In this document: positions 61,785-64,000 of the stretch, one piece after another | How the letters are laid out: each line of letters opens with the position of its first letter | Position numbering within the stretch: position 1 is the stretch's first letter | Assembly: GCF_003074055.1 (NCBI RefSeq) | Contig: NZ_CP029043.1 | Span: 496,001 to 560,000 of the forward strand | DNA length: 64,000 bases | Reading direction: 5' to 3' | From: Streptomyces nigra | GTDB taxonomy: Bacteria; Actinomycetota; Actinomycetes; Streptomycetales; Streptomycetaceae | Translations under genes and position numbers: made by a program | The notes under the pieces: generated by a model | What the model saw: only the letters and a program-made list of their open reading frames with translations | Databases searched by the model: none | Told to the model about the DNA's origin: nothing

Positions 61785-63155
61785 ATGAGCGTCTCGATCG
61801 TCCTGTTCACCAGCGACCTGCGTCTGCACGACCATCCGCCGCTGCGTGCGGCTCTGGACGGCACCGACGGGACCGTTCCGCTGTTCGTGCGGGATACGGC
61901 CGTCGACGCCGCCGGGTTCGCGGCGCCCAACCGGCTGGCGTTCCTCGCGGACTGTCTGCGCGATCTGGACGCCGGGCTGCGTGAGCGGGGCGGCCGGCTG
62001 GTCCTGCGCCGGGGCGACCTGGTCGAGCAGGTGTGCCGGGTGGTGACGGAGGCGGACGCCGCCGAGGTGCACATGGCGTCCGACGTCAGCGCCCACGCCC
62101 AGCGCCGCGAGGAGCGGCTGCGCCGGGCCCTGGAGGCGGAGGGCGTAAGGCTGCACGTCCACGACACGGTGACGACCGCCGTCGCCCCCGGCGCGGTGAC
62201 CCCGGCGTCCTCCGACCACTTCGCCGTCTTCACCCCGTATCTGCGGCGCTGGTCGGACCATCGGATGCGGGACCCGCTCGGCGCGCCGCGCGCGGTGCGC
62301 GTCCCGGACGGCGTGGGGTCCGAGCCGCTGCCCGAGCGGAGCACGCTGTCCGGGCTGTCGGAGGGGCTCGCGTCGGGCGGGGAGAAGGAGGGCCGGCGCC
62401 GGCTGACGGCCTGGCTGCGCGACGGCGTGGCCGCCTACGCGGACCGGCACGACGACCTCGCCGGTGACGCCACGTCCCGGCTCTCCCCGCATCTGCACTT
62501 CGGCACCCTCTCGCCCGTCGAGCTGGTCCACCGGGCCCGCCGGGCGGGCGGCGCGGGCGCCGAGGCGTTCGTACGGCAGCTCGCCTGGCGGGACTTCCAC
62601 CGACAGGTCCTCGCGGCACGGCCGGCGGCCGCCACGGCCGACTACCGCACGCGTGGCGACCGCTGGCGGCCGGAGCGGGAGGCGGAGCGGGACATCGCCG
62701 CGTGGCGGGAGGGCCGTACCGGCTATCCGATCGTCGACGCGGCGATGCGCCAGCTGCGGCACGAGGGCTGGATGCACAACCGGGGGCGGCTGCTGACGGC
62801 GAGCTTCCTCGCCAAGACGCTGTACGTCGACTGGCGGGTCGGCGCCCGGCACTTCCTGGACCTGCTGGTCGACGGTGATCTGGCCAACAACCAGCTGAAC
62901 TGGCAGTGGGTGGCCGGGACCGGCACCGACACCCGCCCGAACCGCGTGCTGAACCCGGTCCTGCAGGCCAAGCGGTACGACCCCGAGGGCCGTTACGTCC
63001 GCCGCTGGGTGCCCGAGCTGGCGGAGGTGCCGCGCGCCGTGGTGCACGAGCCGTGGCGGCTCGGCGACGACGACCGTGCCGCGCTCGGCTACCCGGCCCC
63101 GGTCGTCGAGCTCGCCGAGGGTCTCGACCGCTTCAAGCGCGCCCGGGGTCGCTGA
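61785..63155 (+). CDS. phr: deoxyribodipyrimidine photolyase
   Basis: A 456-residue light-dependent DNA repair enzyme of the class I CPD photolyase/cryptochrome family. The N-terminal antenna-binding domain starts SIVLFTSDLRLHDHPPLRAA; the C-terminal FAD domain has RQLAWRDFHRQVL, MHNRGRLLTASFLAK, DWRVGARHFLDLL and NNQLNWQWVAGTGTD, with the Trp electron-transfer residues in place. ATG 61785 follows GGGAG. The MITE-like element ends 27 bases before the ATG, so the promoter is either inside the element or upstream of it. Confidence 0.94.
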   Translation: MSVSIVLFTSDLRLHDHPPLRAALDGTDGTVPLFVRDTAVDAAGFAAPNRLAFLADCLRDLDAGLRERGGRLVLRRGDLVEQVCRVVTEADAAEVHMASDVSAHAQRREERLRRALEAEGVRLHVHDTVTTAVAPGAVTPASSDHFAVFTPYLRRWSDHRMRDPLGAPRAVRVPDGVGSEPLPERSTLSGLSEGLASGGEKEGRRRLTAWLRDGVAAYADRHDDLAGDATSRLSPHLHFGTLSPVELVHRARRAGGAGAEAFVRQLAWRDFHRQVLAARPAAATADYRTRGDRWRPEREAERDIAAWREGRTGYPIVDAAMRQLRHEGWMHNRGRLLTASFLAKTLYVDWRVGARHFLDLLVDGDLANNQLNWQWVAGTGTDTRPNRVLNPVLQAKRYDPEGRYVRRWVPELAEVPRAVVHEPWRLGDDDRAALGYPAPVVELAEGLDRFKRARGR

Positions 63156-63233
63156 AGCGGTCGGTCCCCGCAAGCACCCCAGCTCTACACATAAGGAAAA
63201 AATAAGAGCAGAATGGTTGAAGGTGGTATCCAA

Positions 63234-63260
63234 CGCACACCGTTCCTCGAGCGGTGTGCG
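63234..63260 (+). promoter_or_regulatory. leader stem-loop or operator before the SPW gene
   Basis: CGCACACCG (63234-63242) and CGGTGTGCG (63252-63260) are perfect inverted repeats with a 9-base spacer, 22 bases before the ATG. An AT-rich stretch (63190-63232) precedes them. It may be an RNA hairpin in the leader or a repressor site. Confidence 0.5.
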
Positions 63261-63282
63261 CATGAGTCGAAGGAGACGAGTC

Positions 63283-63723
63283 ATGGCCGACGTCTCGCAC
63301 ACCAGAGGTGACATGGCCAGCCATCCGGACGTATCCGCGATGCGGGACCGGTACGACCGCATGCTCGGGGGCCGCGATGTGACGCTCCTGGACGGACCGG
63401 TGTTCCTGCTCGGTCTGTACTGCGCCGCGTCCCCCTGGATACTCCACTACACGACGAGCCAGCCGGCGCTGGTGACCCACAACCTGATCATGGGCATCGC
63501 CATCGGTCTGCTGGCCCTCGGGTTCACCCGGGCTCCTGAGCGCATGTACGGCCTGAGCTGGGCCTTCTGCGCGATGGGCGTCTGGATGATCATCGCGCCG
63601 TGGATCGTCGGGGACAGCCCGGACGCCGGCGTGGTCGTGAACAACATCATCATCGGTGCGCTGGCCGTGGTCCTCGGTCTGCTGTGCGCCGGCACGGCGG
63701 TAAGGAGCACCACCAGGTCGTAG
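63283..63723 (+). CDS. SPW-repeat membrane protein
   Basis: A 146-residue membrane protein with four helices and two SPW-type motifs, AASPWILHY and IAPWIVGDSP, each opening a helix pair. The soluble N-terminal ~40 residues are charged (MADVSHTRGDMASHPDVSAM). SPW proteins are common in actinobacteria; function unknown. ATG 63283 follows AAGGAGACG. A perfect inverted repeat lies just upstream. A hairpin terminator follows, so it is monocistronic. Confidence 0.88.
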   Translation: MADVSHTRGDMASHPDVSAMRDRYDRMLGGRDVTLLDGPVFLLGLYCAASPWILHYTTSQPALVTHNLIMGIAIGLLALGFTRAPERMYGLSWAFCAMGVWMIIAPWIVGDSPDAGVVVNNIIIGALAVVLGLLCAGTAVRSTTRS

Positions 63724-63748
63724 CGCACCGAGGCAGGGGACATCGCCC

Positions 63749-63777
63749 GGGGCCGGTCCGCACGGCGGGCCGGCCCC
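63749..63777 (+). terminator. terminator hairpin after the SPW gene
   Basis: GGGGCCGG (63749-63756) pairs with CCGGCCCC (63770-63777); the stem can extend inward through one T-G wobble to a 3-base loop. It starts 26 bases after the stop. Confidence 0.75.
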
Positions 63778-63907
63778 TCCGTGTCCATGACCGCGTCCGT
63801 GACCGTAAGGCTGTTCGAGGTGATCCGGACTGTCCGGCGTTTCGCGGGGCACTCGCTGTGATGCGGGCACAGCCCGCCGTGATGCGGGGATCGGAGAAGA
63901 GGAGCGA

Positions 63908-64000
63908 CATGGAGATCTCGGGGATCATCAGTGCCATAGTGATCGGCATCGTCATCGGTGTGCTCGGACGGCTCGTCGTCCCGGGCCGCCAGCGCATCGG
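63908..64000 (+). CDS. GlsB/YeaQ/YmgE-family stress membrane protein, cut at the window end
   Basis: Only the first 31 codons are in the window. ATG 63908 follows GAGGAG. The sequence MEISGIISAIVIGIVIGVLG and then RLVVPGRQRIG is the conserved first helix and loop of the GlsB/YeaQ/YmgE (transglycosylase-associated) family, small stress-induced membrane proteins. The 3' part lies beyond the window edge. Confidence 0.85.

Overview
The window is about 72% GC with strong third-position GC bias, few non-coding gaps, GTG starts and the usual actinobacterial regulators. Mycothiol-type, WhiB-era and SpoIIE-type signalling families, a PopR/ClpP3/ClpP4 set, a streptophobe-family membrane protein and Tat/Sec hydrolases point to Streptomyces or a very close relative. 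No rRNA, tRNA, CRISPR array, prophage or intact insertion sequence was seen. It looks like ordinary chromosome, with one miniature inverted-repeat element.

Layout. 1-7 kb: a cut TPR protein and two SpoIIE/PP2C phosphatases. 7-12.6 kb: a GH46 chitosanase behind a perfect palindrome, ferredoxin-NADP reductase behind an iron-box-like site, a DUF1152 protein, a secreted lamin-tail protein and a coiled-coil hypothetical. 12.9-14.7 kb: a DUF1232 protein, then a two-gene graspetide locus (63-residue precursor plus ATP-grasp ligase), the best candidate here for an unexplored product. 14.8-25 kb: regulator/enzyme pairs (DUF2269/GlxA-type regulator, SDR/AraC), a GT4 glycosyltransferase with its coupled partner, an aldo/keto reductase, a Gfo/Idh/MocA protein, a GNAT protein and a GH64 beta-1,3-glucanase with a LacI-type operator.

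25-37 kb: a sulfite-oxidase-like molybdoenzyme diverging from soluble transhydrogenase, an APC permease with a coupled partner, and an envelope-type group of two GT39/PMT-like membrane proteins, a flippase-like LPG-synthase homologue and a nucleoside kinase. 37-42.3 kb: an RpiR/SIS regulator, a membrane-anchored CBM2 protein, an orphan ATP-grasp enzyme and clpP3-clpP4-popR with tandem PopR-type operators. 42.3-50.6 kb: a signalling block of an anti-sigma-type ATPase, a DUF6777 protein, a streptophobe protein, and an operon of FHA/FHA-ABC exporter, SH3-like protein and Ser/Thr kinase.

50.6-64 kb: aldo/keto reductases, LysR, DinB/mycothiol-type protein, adenosine deaminase, a glyoxalase-fold protein, a GH19 chitinase with DasR-type repeats, an ECF42-type sigma factor with its DGPF/YCII partner, an acyl-CoA dehydrogenase-like protein, an NAD(P)-binding/DUF2867 protein ending in the 222-bp MITE-like element, a photolyase, an SPW-repeat protein and the start of a GlsB/YeaQ gene.

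Three secreted polysaccharide hydrolases (chitosan, beta-1,3-glucan, chitin) each carry a different operator type, which suggests separate substrate-specific control of fungal-wall breakdown. Eight or so genes have a -10-like hexamer 6-8 bases before the start codon and no Shine-Dalgarno, so leaderless translation looks common here.
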